From assembly GCF_000934685.1 (NCBI RefSeq), contig NZ_JYNQ01000001.1, forward strand, positions 1,228,501 to 1,292,500: a DNA stretch of 64,000 nucleotides, read 5' to 3'. Source of the DNA: Lacinutrix sp. Hel_I_90. GTDB lineage: Bacteria; Bacteroidota; Bacteroidia; Flavobacteriales; Flavobacteriaceae. Position numbers and translations under genes: made by a program. Below the pieces are notes generated by a model. The model saw nothing but the letters and a program-made list of their open reading frames with translations, ran no database searches and was not told where the DNA came from. Each line of letters starts with the position of its first letter. The first letter of the stretch is position 1. Below, in pieces: positions 16,699 through 24,321 of the stretch.

Positions 16699-17436
16699 AT
16701 GACCAAACTCTCTGTAATTATCCCTACCTATAACGAACAAGATTATCTTGAAAACGCGTTGCGTTCTGTTCGTTTTGCAGATGAGATTATTGTGGTTGAT
16801 TCTATGAGTACAGATCGTACTGTTGTTATTGCAGAACAATCAGGTTGCAAAGTAATCTCTCGGAAATTTGATAATTTTTCAAATCAGAAAAACCATGCAC
16901 TAGCCTTTGCCACTGGTGAATGGGTTTTATTTATTGATGCCGATGAGCGCATTCCTTATCCATTAAGGCAGGAAATTCTGGAAGCTATAACTTCAGAAAA
17001 ACATGCTGGTTACAAACTGAATTTCCCTCATTTTTATATGAACCGGTTTTTATATCACCATAGCGATAACGTATTGCGATTGGTTAAACGTGAAAATTGT
17101 CGCTTTGAAGGTTTGGTTCACGAAAAACTAATCATAGACGGCAGTATTGGGAAACTTAAAAATCCAGTCCTCCATTTTACCTACAAAGGCTTACAACATT
17201 ACATTAGTAAAAAAGATACTTATGCCTGGTTTCAAGCGGAACAAATGCTAAAAAAAGGAAAGAAAGTCACCTATTTTCATTTAGCCTTTAAACCGTTTTA
17301 CCGTTTTTTTAATAGTTATATTTTACGTGGCGGCTTTAAAGATGGCATCCCTGGTTTAACGGTAGCGACTATAAATGCCTATGGTGTGTTTTCCCGTTAT
17401 GTGAAGTTACTGCTGTTACAGCGTGGGATTAGGTAA
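16699..17436 (+). CDS. Glycosyltransferase family 2, KdtX/WaaE-like (paralogue 1)
   Basis: A 245-residue GT-A enzyme of the subgroup that includes the LPS-core glucosyltransferase KdtX/WaaE. Motifs: LSVIIPTYNEQDYLENALRS, DEIIVVDSMSTDRT, FSNQKNHAL and the metal-binding FIDADERIP, then the subgroup-specific tail YFHLAFKPFYRFFNSYILRG and GFKDGIPGL. The ATG at 16699 is chosen over a TTG 18 bases upstream, which falls in the promoter box. It shares its full layout with the GT2 gene at 18.85 kb, so the two are paralogues flanking a deacetylase gene. Confidence 0.89.
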   Translation: MTKLSVIIPTYNEQDYLENALRSVRFADEIIVVDSMSTDRTVVIAEQSGCKVISRKFDNFSNQKNHALAFATGEWVLFIDADERIPYPLRQEILEAITSEKHAGYKLNFPHFYMNRFLYHHSDNVLRLVKRENCRFEGLVHEKLIIDGSIGKLKNPVLHFTYKGLQHYISKKDTYAWFQAEQMLKKGKKVTYFHLAFKPFYRFFNSYILRGGFKDGIPGLTVATINAYGVFSRYVKLLLLQRGIR

Positions 17437-17619
17437 GACACCTAATCCAATAAGTAATGAAAATTCTTTGTAAAAAGAATTAATTGAGCAAAGACCTACC
17501 GTTCTTAACTTAAAACACTTTTTACTTCTAATTCTGATAAGAACCTATTACCCATATTCTAAATAGAATCAAGAAATAGCCCATAATTATATTTAGTATC
17601 TAGAAATCACTCATAATTC

Positions 17620-18339
17620 TTAAAACCACCCTTTACCTCGCTTCAACTTCCTCTCAAAAACCTTTAAAGTATCTTCTCCTTTTATATCTAAACGCTGTAC
17701 TTCGTAATTATTTTTAAACGGAAAGGTGTTTACGCGATTTCCTATGCGCAAACCATAAGCTATTTTATTAGCGCTCAAGACATTAAAAAAGTCTGACTGC
17801 GCTTTTCCTTTTCGCGGATACTTACCGTAAGGATAGGCTAATGTATTATGCACGGCCAACTTATTGTTAATAATAAAGGTTTTACAGGCATCAAAATCCT
17901 CTTGAATAGCGTCTAAGGGCAGGTCATTATAAGGCCTATGTTGAAAAGAATGTAGACCAAGCTCAATGATTTCAGAATCTAAAGACCTAAGCTGCTCAAC
18001 ACTCATAATAGGTTCTTGACCTTCATCCCACTCATTTACGCCATTAACAAAATTGAATGGAATATAAAAACAAGCCTTTAGCCCATACTTTTCCAGTAGC
18101 GGGTAGGCATAGTCCAACTGATTAACATACACATCATCAAACGTTATAATCACTGCTTTTTCTGGAAAATCCGTTGGTGATTTCATCGTTTTCAAGTCAC
18201 TAAAATGTAGCGAGGTGTAACCATTTACTTTTAAAAACTGAAATTGCCGCTCTAGATTTTCAATAGAAATAGTAAGTCCTTTACTATCGCTAGTAGTAGC
18301 ACTCACACCGTGATACATTAAAATGGGAAGTTTTGGCAT
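17620..18339 (-). CDS. Polysaccharide deacetylase (NodB-type, carbohydrate esterase 4)
   Basis: A 239-residue NodB-fold deacetylase without a signal peptide. Motif 1 is VIITFDDVYVNQ with the catalytic Asp and metal-binding Asp, motif 2 is HSFQHRPY with the two metal His, and motif 3 is AYPYGKYPRKG. The start MPKLPILMYHGVS is typical of this group. Family members remove N- or O-acetyl groups from glycans. In this cluster the substrate is probably a surface-glycan intermediate. It is transcribed toward the first KdtX-like gene, with an AT-rich 183-base spacer in which I see nothing definite. Confidence 0.88.
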   Translation of the reverse strand: MPKLPILMYHGVSATTSDSKGLTISIENLERQFQFLKVNGYTSLHFSDLKTMKSPTDFPEKAVIITFDDVYVNQLDYAYPLLEKYGLKACFYIPFNFVNGVNEWDEGQEPIMSVEQLRSLDSEIIELGLHSFQHRPYNDLPLDAIQEDFDACKTFIINNKLAVHNTLAYPYGKYPRKGKAQSDFFNVLSANKIAYGLRIGNRVNTFPFKNNYEVQRLDIKGEDTLKVFERKLKRGKGWF

Positions 18340-18361
18340 TTATTTTTAATTGTTTTACAAT

Positions 18362-18480
18362 TGTCAGACTGAGCGCAGTCGAAGTCCTTCAATCTTGCTT
18401 CTTAAAGCATTTCGACAAACTATGCTTGCTACATTCGCAGCAAAATTTATTTTGCTTCTCGCTAGTGCTCAATGTGACAT
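18362..18480. repeat. Dispersed flavobacterial intergenic repeat (GTCAGACTGAGCGCAGTCGA type)
   Basis: The element opens with TGTCAGACTGAGCGCAGTCG and closes with GTGCTCAATGTGACAT, the imperfect inverted ends of a repeat family common between flavobacterial genes. The central part contains CATTTCGACAAACTATGC and is degraded. It directly precedes the 117-bp tandem repeat. Confidence 0.6.
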
Positions 18481-18489
18481 TTAGATATC

Positions 18490-18793
18490 ATTCAAAAAAT
18501 CCCAAAAAAAATTGAGATAATTCAACTAAACATTTTTTTCTTCGCTTTTGGCTTGAAATTACATGCTTTCAATTTATTTGAACGAAAATAAACATTTTCA
18601 TTTTATTGAAAAAGATCCCAAAATAAATTTGGGATAGTTCAACTAAACATTTTTTTCTTCGCTTTTGGCTTGAAATTACATGCTTTCAATTCATTTGAAC
18701 GAAAATAAACATCTTCATTTTATTGAAAAAGATCCCAAAATAAATTTGGGATAGTTCAACTAAACATTTTTTTCTTCGCTTTTGGCTTGAAAA
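18490..18793. repeat. 117-bp tandem repeat, two full copies plus partial ends
   Basis: Full copies lie at 18521-18637 and 18638-18754, differing at only a few bases. A partial third copy covers 18755-18793, and a degraded fragment precedes the first. Each unit has TTCAACTAAACATTTTTTTC near its start, TTGAAA/TTTCAA arms, and a near-terminal inverted repeat ATCCCAAA/TTTGGGAT with a five-base loop. The block fills most of the 510-base spacer between the deacetylase and the second KdtX-like GT2 gene. No protein is encoded. Confidence 0.9.
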
Positions 18794-18814
18794 AAATGAG
18801 TTTCACTACTTTTG
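18782..18814 (+). promoter_or_regulatory. Promoter of the second KdtX-like GT2 gene, with -33 box inside the repeat
   Basis: TACTTTTG at 18807-18814 matches TAnnTTTG. TTG at 18782-18784 (22-base spacer) or 18787-18789 (17-base spacer) supplies the -33 box, and both candidates lie inside the last partial copy of the 117-bp repeat. The ATG is 36 bases downstream. Confidence 0.65.
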
Positions 18815-18849
18815 ACACAAATATAATCGATTTAACCGATTTTAGATAA

Positions 18850-19596
18850 ATGATAAGCGCTTTAGCAATAACCTACAACGAAGAAACCCACATCGAAGAC
18901 TATATAAAAAGTCTCTCTTTTGCTGATGAAATTATTATTGTCGACTCGTTTAGCACCGATAAAACGGTAGCATTAGCAGAAAAATACAATGTTAAAATCA
19001 TACCACGTGAGTTTAAGAATTTTTCTGACCAGAAAAACTTTGCCATTACACAAGCTCATCATGATTGGATTGTTTTTTTCGACTTAGATGAAAAAATCCC
19101 AACCGCTTTAGCAGAAGAAATTGTTGCTACAGTACATTCTAAAAATCCGTTAAAAGCCTATCGCGTAAAACGTCAGTTCCATTTTATGGGTAAGCGTATA
19201 AAGCACAGCGGTTTCCAGACTGATGTTGCTGTTCGTTTATTCAATAAAAACTATTGTAAGTATAATGGTAAAGCCGTTCATGAAACGATAGAAACTGATG
19301 AAGCCGTTGGAATGCTCAAACAATCTGTAGATCACCAAACGTATAAATCTTTTGATAATTACAACGAAAAACTAAGCAAATACAGCAAGCTACAAGCTGA
19401 GGAATTATTTAAAAAAAACGTGCGCCCAAATGCATATCATTTCTTATTCAGACCATGGTACCGGTTTATGCACCAATACTTTTTACGATTGGGTTTTCTG
19501 GATGGTAAAGAAGGGTTTATTATAAGTTATGTGCATGCTTTTTCTGTTTATAAACGTTATATTCATTTATGGGCGATGTACAGAAATATTGATTAG
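18850..19596 (+). CDS. Glycosyltransferase family 2, KdtX/WaaE-like (paralogue 2)
   Basis: A 248-residue paralogue of the GT2 at 16.7 kb. It carries ISALAITYNEETHIEDYIKS, DEIIIVDSFSTDKT, FSDQKNFAIT and the acidic metal motif FFDLDEKIP, where paralogue 1 has DADE. The tail NAYHFLFRPWYRFMHQYFLR is shared. Differences in the acidic motif and acceptor region suggest a different sugar or acceptor. Its stop is followed at once by the ATG of a GT4 gene, so the two form an operon driven by the promoter at the edge of the 117-bp repeats. Confidence 0.88.
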   Translation: MISALAITYNEETHIEDYIKSLSFADEIIIVDSFSTDKTVALAEKYNVKIIPREFKNFSDQKNFAITQAHHDWIVFFDLDEKIPTALAEEIVATVHSKNPLKAYRVKRQFHFMGKRIKHSGFQTDVAVRLFNKNYCKYNGKAVHETIETDEAVGMLKQSVDHQTYKSFDNYNEKLSKYSKLQAEELFKKNVRPNAYHFLFRPWYRFMHQYFLRLGFLDGKEGFIISYVHAFSVYKRYIHLWAMYRNID

Positions 19597-20661
19597 ATGC
19601 AACAGGTTTTTTTAGAATCTCATAATATAAAGAACCAGTTTAATGGTTTTGGGCAATTTAATTATCACTTAATTAAAGGGCTTTATAATGCAAGTATTTC
19701 AGACTTTAAAATGACGCTTCATGCTAAAGACATTTCACGGTTAAAGGATGAATTTGGCAATTATTTTGATTACAAAACGTATCAATCAATATCACGACAA
19801 CCCCTGTTTAGAATCCGGAAAAAGTACGCTGTTTGGCATTCTTTAAATCAGAATATAAAAATTGAACCCTACCATAAAACCCCTTATGTATTAACGGTTC
19901 ACGATGTGAATTTTATTAGTGAAGTCTCTAGTGATTTAAACCATAAAACCAATAAACGATTTATAGAAAAGTTAAATCGAAGTCATGCTATTACCTATAT
20001 TTCTGAATTCGCTAAAGCCTCAACACACCAACATTTTGACGTGCCAAAAGTACCGGAATATGTGATTTATAATGGGAATCCCATGGCTGATATTATAGAA
20101 ATAAAACAAGAGATAAAGCAAGTTTCCAAAAGACCGTATTTATTTTTTATTGGCGGATTAACCAAACGCAAAAATGTACATACTTTAGTAAACATGCTAG
20201 AGCACTTACCAGATTACGATTTGGTTTTAGCTGGAGACCCTAAAGATACTTATGCAGAAACTACTTTAGCAGAAGCGATTGCCAAAACTAAAACGGCAAA
20301 CAGAGTGCACATAATTGGTAAAATAAATGCTGAAGAAAAACAGTTTTATTTACAAAATTGTACTGCCTTTGTTTTCCCCTCGCTTTTAGAAGGTTTTGGC
20401 ATCCCACCCATTGAGGCCATGCGCTTTGGGAAGCCTGTGTTTTTATCGAATTTAACCTCGTTACCAGAAATTGGTGGTGTCCACGCTTTTTATTGGGATC
20501 ACTTTGACGCAGAATATATGGCCACTATTTTAAAGACGGGCATGGCTGTTTTTGAAAGCAATAAAGCGCTTTATGAAAATAGCTACATGACCCATGCACA
20601 ATCTTTTAATTGGGATCAAGCCGCCATAGAATATGCCAATGTTTACAGGAGTTTATTGTAG
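19597..20661 (+). CDS. Glycosyltransferase family 4/1 (GT-B)
   Basis: A 354-residue GT-B glycosyltransferase. The donor-binding half shows YLFFIGGLTKRKNVHTLV, the phosphate-contact region VHIIGKINAEEKQFYL and the E-x7-E element FPSLLEGFGIPPIEAMRFG, all diagnostic of the Glycos_transf_1 family. The N-terminal acceptor domain (FLESHNIKNQFNGFGQFNYH) is less conserved, as usual. It starts on the base after the GT2 stop and runs nine bases into the convergent CgeB-like gene. Substrate unknown; most likely the same surface glycan. Confidence 0.88.
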   Translation: MQQVFLESHNIKNQFNGFGQFNYHLIKGLYNASISDFKMTLHAKDISRLKDEFGNYFDYKTYQSISRQPLFRIRKKYAVWHSLNQNIKIEPYHKTPYVLTVHDVNFISEVSSDLNHKTNKRFIEKLNRSHAITYISEFAKASTHQHFDVPKVPEYVIYNGNPMADIIEIKQEIKQVSKRPYLFFIGGLTKRKNVHTLVNMLEHLPDYDLVLAGDPKDTYAETTLAEAIAKTKTANRVHIIGKINAEEKQFYLQNCTAFVFPSLLEGFGIPPIEAMRFGKPVFLSNLTSLPEIGGVHAFYWDHFDAEYMATILKTGMAVFESNKALYENSYMTHAQSFNWDQAAIEYANVYRSLL

Positions 20662-21603
20662 ATGAAACACTTTTTTTACCCAATTCTCTAGATAATAGTT
20701 TTCGAGAATCGCTTTGTCTACAGGCGCATATGGTGTGTTTACAAAATCTTCAGGAATTTCAATATCATCTTCATCAATAACTAAAATATTTTGTGGATTA
20801 TAAAAATCATAATTCACAACATCTGCATTAGTAGTAATCAACTTTTTATTATGGCCTAAAGCTTCAAAAACTCTAAAGGATAAACCAACTTGTTCCTTGC
20901 GTTGAATTTCAATAATTATTTTTGATTTTTTTATCTTCTCGGCAACTTCGTCTACAGGAATTTGCTCATGAATAATAGTTAAATAGGGCGATGTTAATTC
21001 ATCTGGTCCTAAAACTAAAATCTCTTTCGTCCATTTCTTTTTATGAATATATTTTGCCAATTTTTCCATGGCTTCGTATCTATAATCGTGGGTTGATATA
21101 TTAAAAAAAATGCTTTCGTGATTGGTTTCATTACTCGTATCAAATATATAATTTGTAAGAAATTCTAAGTTATATTTTTCAACATCTATTCTATCATAAC
21201 TATACACTTTATCAAATAACGGTATGATATCTACTTTCCCTGGAAAGCGCCTGGTACTGTCATAATAAAAGGCTTCTAAGCGTTCCGTTTTCGTTTTTAA
21301 ATATTTTAATGTTTTCTGTTTTAATAAGTCGGGACGAATAATAAAAATAATGTCCTGATTCCCTAAAGCATCGATACTCTCAATAATATGGGTGTTTACG
21401 TATTCTTTCTTTAAATTTCTACCTAAAAAAATTTTAGATAAAAAATTAGAGATGCGGTGTGCAAAATTTTTATATTTAAAAGTGAAACGATCAATAAGCA
21501 CAAGAGAAGCCTCCACGTTTTCATAGGTTTGAAGCGCTTTACTTATTTTTTTTAAATACCCTAAACTTGGTGGGCCAATAATTAAAATTTTCTTTTTGGT
21601 CAT
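20653..21603 (-). CDS. CgeB/YkvP-like glycosyltransferase family protein
   Basis: A 316-residue protein with a GT-B-like plan: start KKKILIIGPPSLGYLKKISK, a mid-region FDKVYSYDRIDVEKYN typical of the CgeB group, and a C-terminal VGLSFRVFEALGHNKKLITT resembling the nucleotide-sugar pocket of Glyco_trans_1_2 proteins. There are no membrane helices. It overlaps the convergent GT4 gene by nine bases. I am confident of the fold, less of the exact family. Activity and acceptor are not known. Confidence 0.7.
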   Translation of the reverse strand: MTKKKILIIGPPSLGYLKKISKALQTYENVEASLVLIDRFTFKYKNFAHRISNFLSKIFLGRNLKKEYVNTHIIESIDALGNQDIIFIIRPDLLKQKTLKYLKTKTERLEAFYYDSTRRFPGKVDIIPLFDKVYSYDRIDVEKYNLEFLTNYIFDTSNETNHESIFFNISTHDYRYEAMEKLAKYIHKKKWTKEILVLGPDELTSPYLTIIHEQIPVDEVAEKIKKSKIIIEIQRKEQVGLSFRVFEALGHNKKLITTNADVVNYDFYNPQNILVIDEDDIEIPEDFVNTPYAPVDKAILENYYLENWVKKVFHLQ

Positions 21604-21698
21604 AAACTCATTTTATCATAAAAAATAAGCTGTAAATGTATACTATTTATTCAAATACTAAAAAACCATCCTAAAGTAAAAAATTAAAGTTGATTGTA

Positions 21699-21706
21699 TA
21701 CATTTG
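21699..21706 (+). promoter_or_regulatory. Putative -7 box immediately upstream of the rhamnosyltransferase-like GT2
   Basis: TACATTTG ends only four bases before the ATG at 21711. Transcription starting the usual 5-7 bases downstream would give a leaderless or nearly leaderless mRNA. No TTG at the right distance is visible. Confidence 0.45.
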
Positions 21707-21710
21707 TAAT

Positions 21711-22613
21711 ATGAAAGATGTCTCTGTTATTATTATAAATTACAACACCGCTAAATACACCTTAGACTGCATCAAATCTGTTCTAGAGTTTAGCACCCCT
21801 AAATTGAGTATCGACATTATAGTTATTGATAATAACTCAAATCCTAGTGATTATGAAATTCTAGAAAAAAATTTCCCGAAACAAGACCATATTTCACTTT
21901 TTAGAAGTGTAATAAACACGGGCTTTGGTGGTGGCAATATGTTGGGTGCACAATTTGCAAACTCTAAGTATTTGCTCTTCTTAAATAATGATGCCATGTT
22001 AAAAAATGATTGTATTGGCATCTTATACGATTATATGGAATCTAATATAGAAATTGGAGTATCTACGGCTCAAAATTATGATGAGAAAGGTGAATTTGTT
22101 CCTTCTTTTGACCATGATAAAGGTTTTAGAAAACTAGTATTTGGGAGAAGTTATTTAGAAAAAACGAACCCGAGTTTATACCCACAAAGAAAAAAAGAAT
22201 ATACAGAACCCGTATCCGTTAACTTTGTAAATGGTGCTTTTATGTTTTTTAGAAGTGATTGTTTTGCTCAAGTTGGTGGTTTTGACACCAATATTTTCTT
22301 ATATTTTGAAGAAATGGATATTTGTCATAGACTAAGACAATTAGGTTACAAAAGTGTCCTTGTGTCGAAAGCAAAAATTTTACACTATCAAGGGGTCAGT
22401 ACTGGCGTCTCTCAGGCAATTAGTAAGGAGGGGTTTTTATCACAATTATATATTACTAAAAAGAATTATTCGTATTTGAAATACGTATTAATAAGAATGT
22501 ATTACATCTTTACTTTTATATTTAAGCCAAAAAAATGGTTTTTATTTCCTTTAATAATTAAAGGGGCACATTTATCTCAATCACTTAAACAAAAGCAGAG
22601 TATTCGTTTTTAG
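21711..22613 (+). CDS. Glycosyltransferase family 2, rhamnosyltransferase-like
   Basis: A 300-residue GT2 of the WbbL/rhamnosyltransferase type. Motifs: VSVIIINYNTAKYTLDCIKS, IIVIDNNSNPSDYEIL, NTGFGGGNMLGAQFA, the metal-binding LLFLNNDAML, FVNGAFMFFRSDCF and FLYFEEMDICHRLRQLGYK. A hydrophobic segment near the C-terminus (YYIFTFIFKPKKWFLF) may touch the membrane. The ATG at 21711 is chosen over a TTG at 21690, which lies upstream of the promoter box. Its stop touches the stop of the convergent gene at 22610. Probably extends an O-antigen-like or core glycan. Confidence 0.87.
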   Translation: MKDVSVIIINYNTAKYTLDCIKSVLEFSTPKLSIDIIVIDNNSNPSDYEILEKNFPKQDHISLFRSVINTGFGGGNMLGAQFANSKYLLFLNNDAMLKNDCIGILYDYMESNIEIGVSTAQNYDEKGEFVPSFDHDKGFRKLVFGRSYLEKTNPSLYPQRKKEYTEPVSVNFVNGAFMFFRSDCFAQVGGFDTNIFLYFEEMDICHRLRQLGYKSVLVSKAKILHYQGVSTGVSQAISKEGFLSQLYITKKNYSYLKYVLIRMYYIFTFIFKPKKWFLFPLIIKGAHLSQSLKQKQSIRF

Positions 22614-23629
22614 GAATTATTCATTTTTTGTTTTCGTTTAAGTCTTCTTGCAATTTTTCTTCTATGTTTATTTTCTAAATAAGAATAATATTTTTGAGAC
22701 CATTTCACCAAAAGTAGTTTAAAAGAACTTATTTCTTTTTTTAAGGTTTGTGCGTAATCTATATACTTTTCTGCCTGCAAATCCATATTTAAATTTTTCA
22801 GGGCATACGCTCTCATTACATCACCATCACTTTCATTATATTTAAGGAGCTCACGTTCAATATCACTCTCCTCAAATTTTAACTTTGAAGTTCTTCCTGA
22901 TAAGTTATTATAAATACAAGTATCTAGTACATCCTTTGACAAGTAACCATCTGCGTAAGACTCGAAATAGCCTCTATCATCATAAACTAAAACAGGCCTA
23001 CCACAGGCCATTGCTTCGTAGGCAGACCTGCCTAAAGCTACTACTAAATCTGCACTATTTATCTCCTTCTCCACCTCCCAAATGGGATTCAAATGCTTGT
23101 TTAGTTTATTAAAACTAACGTTTAATTTATTGCAGACAGTTTCGATTTTATTATTTGCTTCTGAAGATTGGCTTAAACTTAACACCTGCTTTAATTCATT
23201 ATTAATAGGGTTTTCATCTCTAAATCTATTACAATTAATTCCATTTAAAATCACCTTTGATGAAAAACCTTTATCCTTTAAATGATCTTTTACTTCTTGA
23301 GAAATAGACACATGACCATCTGCAAACGAATTAGGCTGTTCTAAATCTGGAAATACACCATGACAGGTTTGTATGGTCAAACCATAAAAACTCAGATGTC
23401 TAACACAAGAATTGTGGTTAGCTAAAATTAAATCATAGTGTGACAAACTTTTAAATTTTACTTGTAATTCATTTTCAATTTTACTGGAAACCAATCCTTT
23501 ATAAAAAGTAAAATATTCTACGTAATACCCTTTATCTACAAGAGATTCAATTAATGTATAAGTAAACGTTTCAGAGCCACCAACCGCTTCAAGATGGTTA
23601 GTTGCAACTAATATAGTTTTAATAGTCAT
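22610..23629 (-). CDS. Glycosyltransferase family 4-like protein
   Basis: A 339-residue protein starting TIKTILVATNHLEAVGGSET, the glycine-rich acceptor-domain start common in GT4 enzymes. It has a central FADGHVSISQEVKDHL and KVILNGINCNRF, and a C-terminal VVALGRSAYEAMACGRPVLV, which is the sugar-nucleotide pocket. The normal first beta-alpha units of the donor domain between residues 165 and 200 are short, and the last 60 residues are a basic helix (KHRRKIARRLKRKQK). Its stop overlaps that of the convergent GT2 gene by four bases. Catalytic competence is likely but unproven. Confidence 0.78.
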   Translation of the reverse strand: MTIKTILVATNHLEAVGGSETFTYTLIESLVDKGYYVEYFTFYKGLVSSKIENELQVKFKSLSHYDLILANHNSCVRHLSFYGLTIQTCHGVFPDLEQPNSFADGHVSISQEVKDHLKDKGFSSKVILNGINCNRFRDENPINNELKQVLSLSQSSEANNKIETVCNKLNVSFNKLNKHLNPIWEVEKEINSADLVVALGRSAYEAMACGRPVLVYDDRGYFESYADGYLSKDVLDTCIYNNLSGRTSKLKFEESDIERELLKYNESDGDVMRAYALKNLNMDLQAEKYIDYAQTLKKEISSFKLLLVKWSQKYYSYLENKHRRKIARRLKRKQKMNNS

Positions 23630-23675
23630 AATTTATTAATGAAGCATAAAAGTAAACATATCCATCAAAATAAAT

Positions 23676-23683
23676 TAATTTTG
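23676..23683 (+). promoter_or_regulatory. Putative -7 box upstream of the Sua5/YrdC gene
   Basis: TAATTTTG matches TAnnTTTG exactly and ends 17 bases before the ATG at 23701. No TTG is seen 17-23 bases upstream. Confidence 0.45.
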
Positions 23684-23700
23684 CAGAAGAATAAAAAGCA

Positions 23701-24261
23701 ATGCGAGAAGAAATAGAAAAAACACTGGAAGTATTAAAAAGAGGTGGCATAATATTATACCCAACAGATACGGTTTGGGGTATTGGTTGTGATGCCACTA
23801 ATGCCGAAGCGGTGCAAAAAATTTATAAACTAAAGCAAAGACAAGATTCTAAAGCTATGATTTGTTTAGTAAATAACTATGGTATGCTGGAAAAGCACGT
23901 TGATAATGTTCCTAAAATGGCTTATACTATTTTAGACATTGCTGTAAACCCTACCACGGTTGTTTATGATTCGCCAGCTGGAATTGCCGAAAATCTAGTC
24001 GCCAGTGATAACACACTAGCAATACGCATAGTTGATCATGAGTTCTGCAAAAAACTCATTAGATACTTAGGTCGCCCATTAGTATCAACCTCAGCCAATT
24101 TAGCGGGAAAACCCACGCCAAAATCCTTTAAAGAAATAAATGAAGCAATTTTAAAAGGTGTGGATTATGTCGTAAATTTGCAAAAAGAAACAATAGCCAA
24201 GAACCCATCAACCATAATTAAATTAGGGAGTGATGGTGGTGTAAAAATCATTCGCGAGTAA
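23701..24261 (+). CDS. L-threonylcarbamoyladenylate synthase (Sua5/YciO/YrdC family)
   Basis: A 186-residue YrdC-fold protein. It begins with the ATP/threonine-binding segment RGGIILYPTDTVWGIGCDA, then KIYKLKQRQDSKAMICLV, and ends with the conserved PLVSTSANLAGKPTPKSF. YrdC/TsaC enzymes make threonylcarbamoyl-AMP from Thr, bicarbonate and ATP for the t6A modification at tRNA position 37. The core motifs favour that role, but YciO-type paralogues look similar, so I leave the symbol blank. It lies upstream of the tRNA CCA-adding enzyme, a fitting tRNA-related neighbour. Confidence 0.86.
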   Translation: MREEIEKTLEVLKRGGIILYPTDTVWGIGCDATNAEAVQKIYKLKQRQDSKAMICLVNNYGMLEKHVDNVPKMAYTILDIAVNPTTVVYDSPAGIAENLVASDNTLAIRIVDHEFCKKLIRYLGRPLVSTSANLAGKPTPKSFKEINEAILKGVDYVVNLQKETIAKNPSTIIKLGSDGGVKIIRE

Positions 24262-24300
24262 TTAGCTTATAATACACGAATTTTTAATTCTGAATTTAAA

Positions 24301-24316
24301 ATTTTGAATTCAAAAT
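24301..24316. other. Perfect 16-base palindrome before the CCA-adding enzyme gene
   Basis: ATTTTGAATTCAAAAT is fully self-complementary and ends five bases before the chosen ATG at 24322. The preceding bases (TTCTGAATTTAAA) are a degraded echo. It could be an operator or a translation-controlling hairpin. Confidence 0.4.
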
Positions 24317-24321
24317 CTCCT

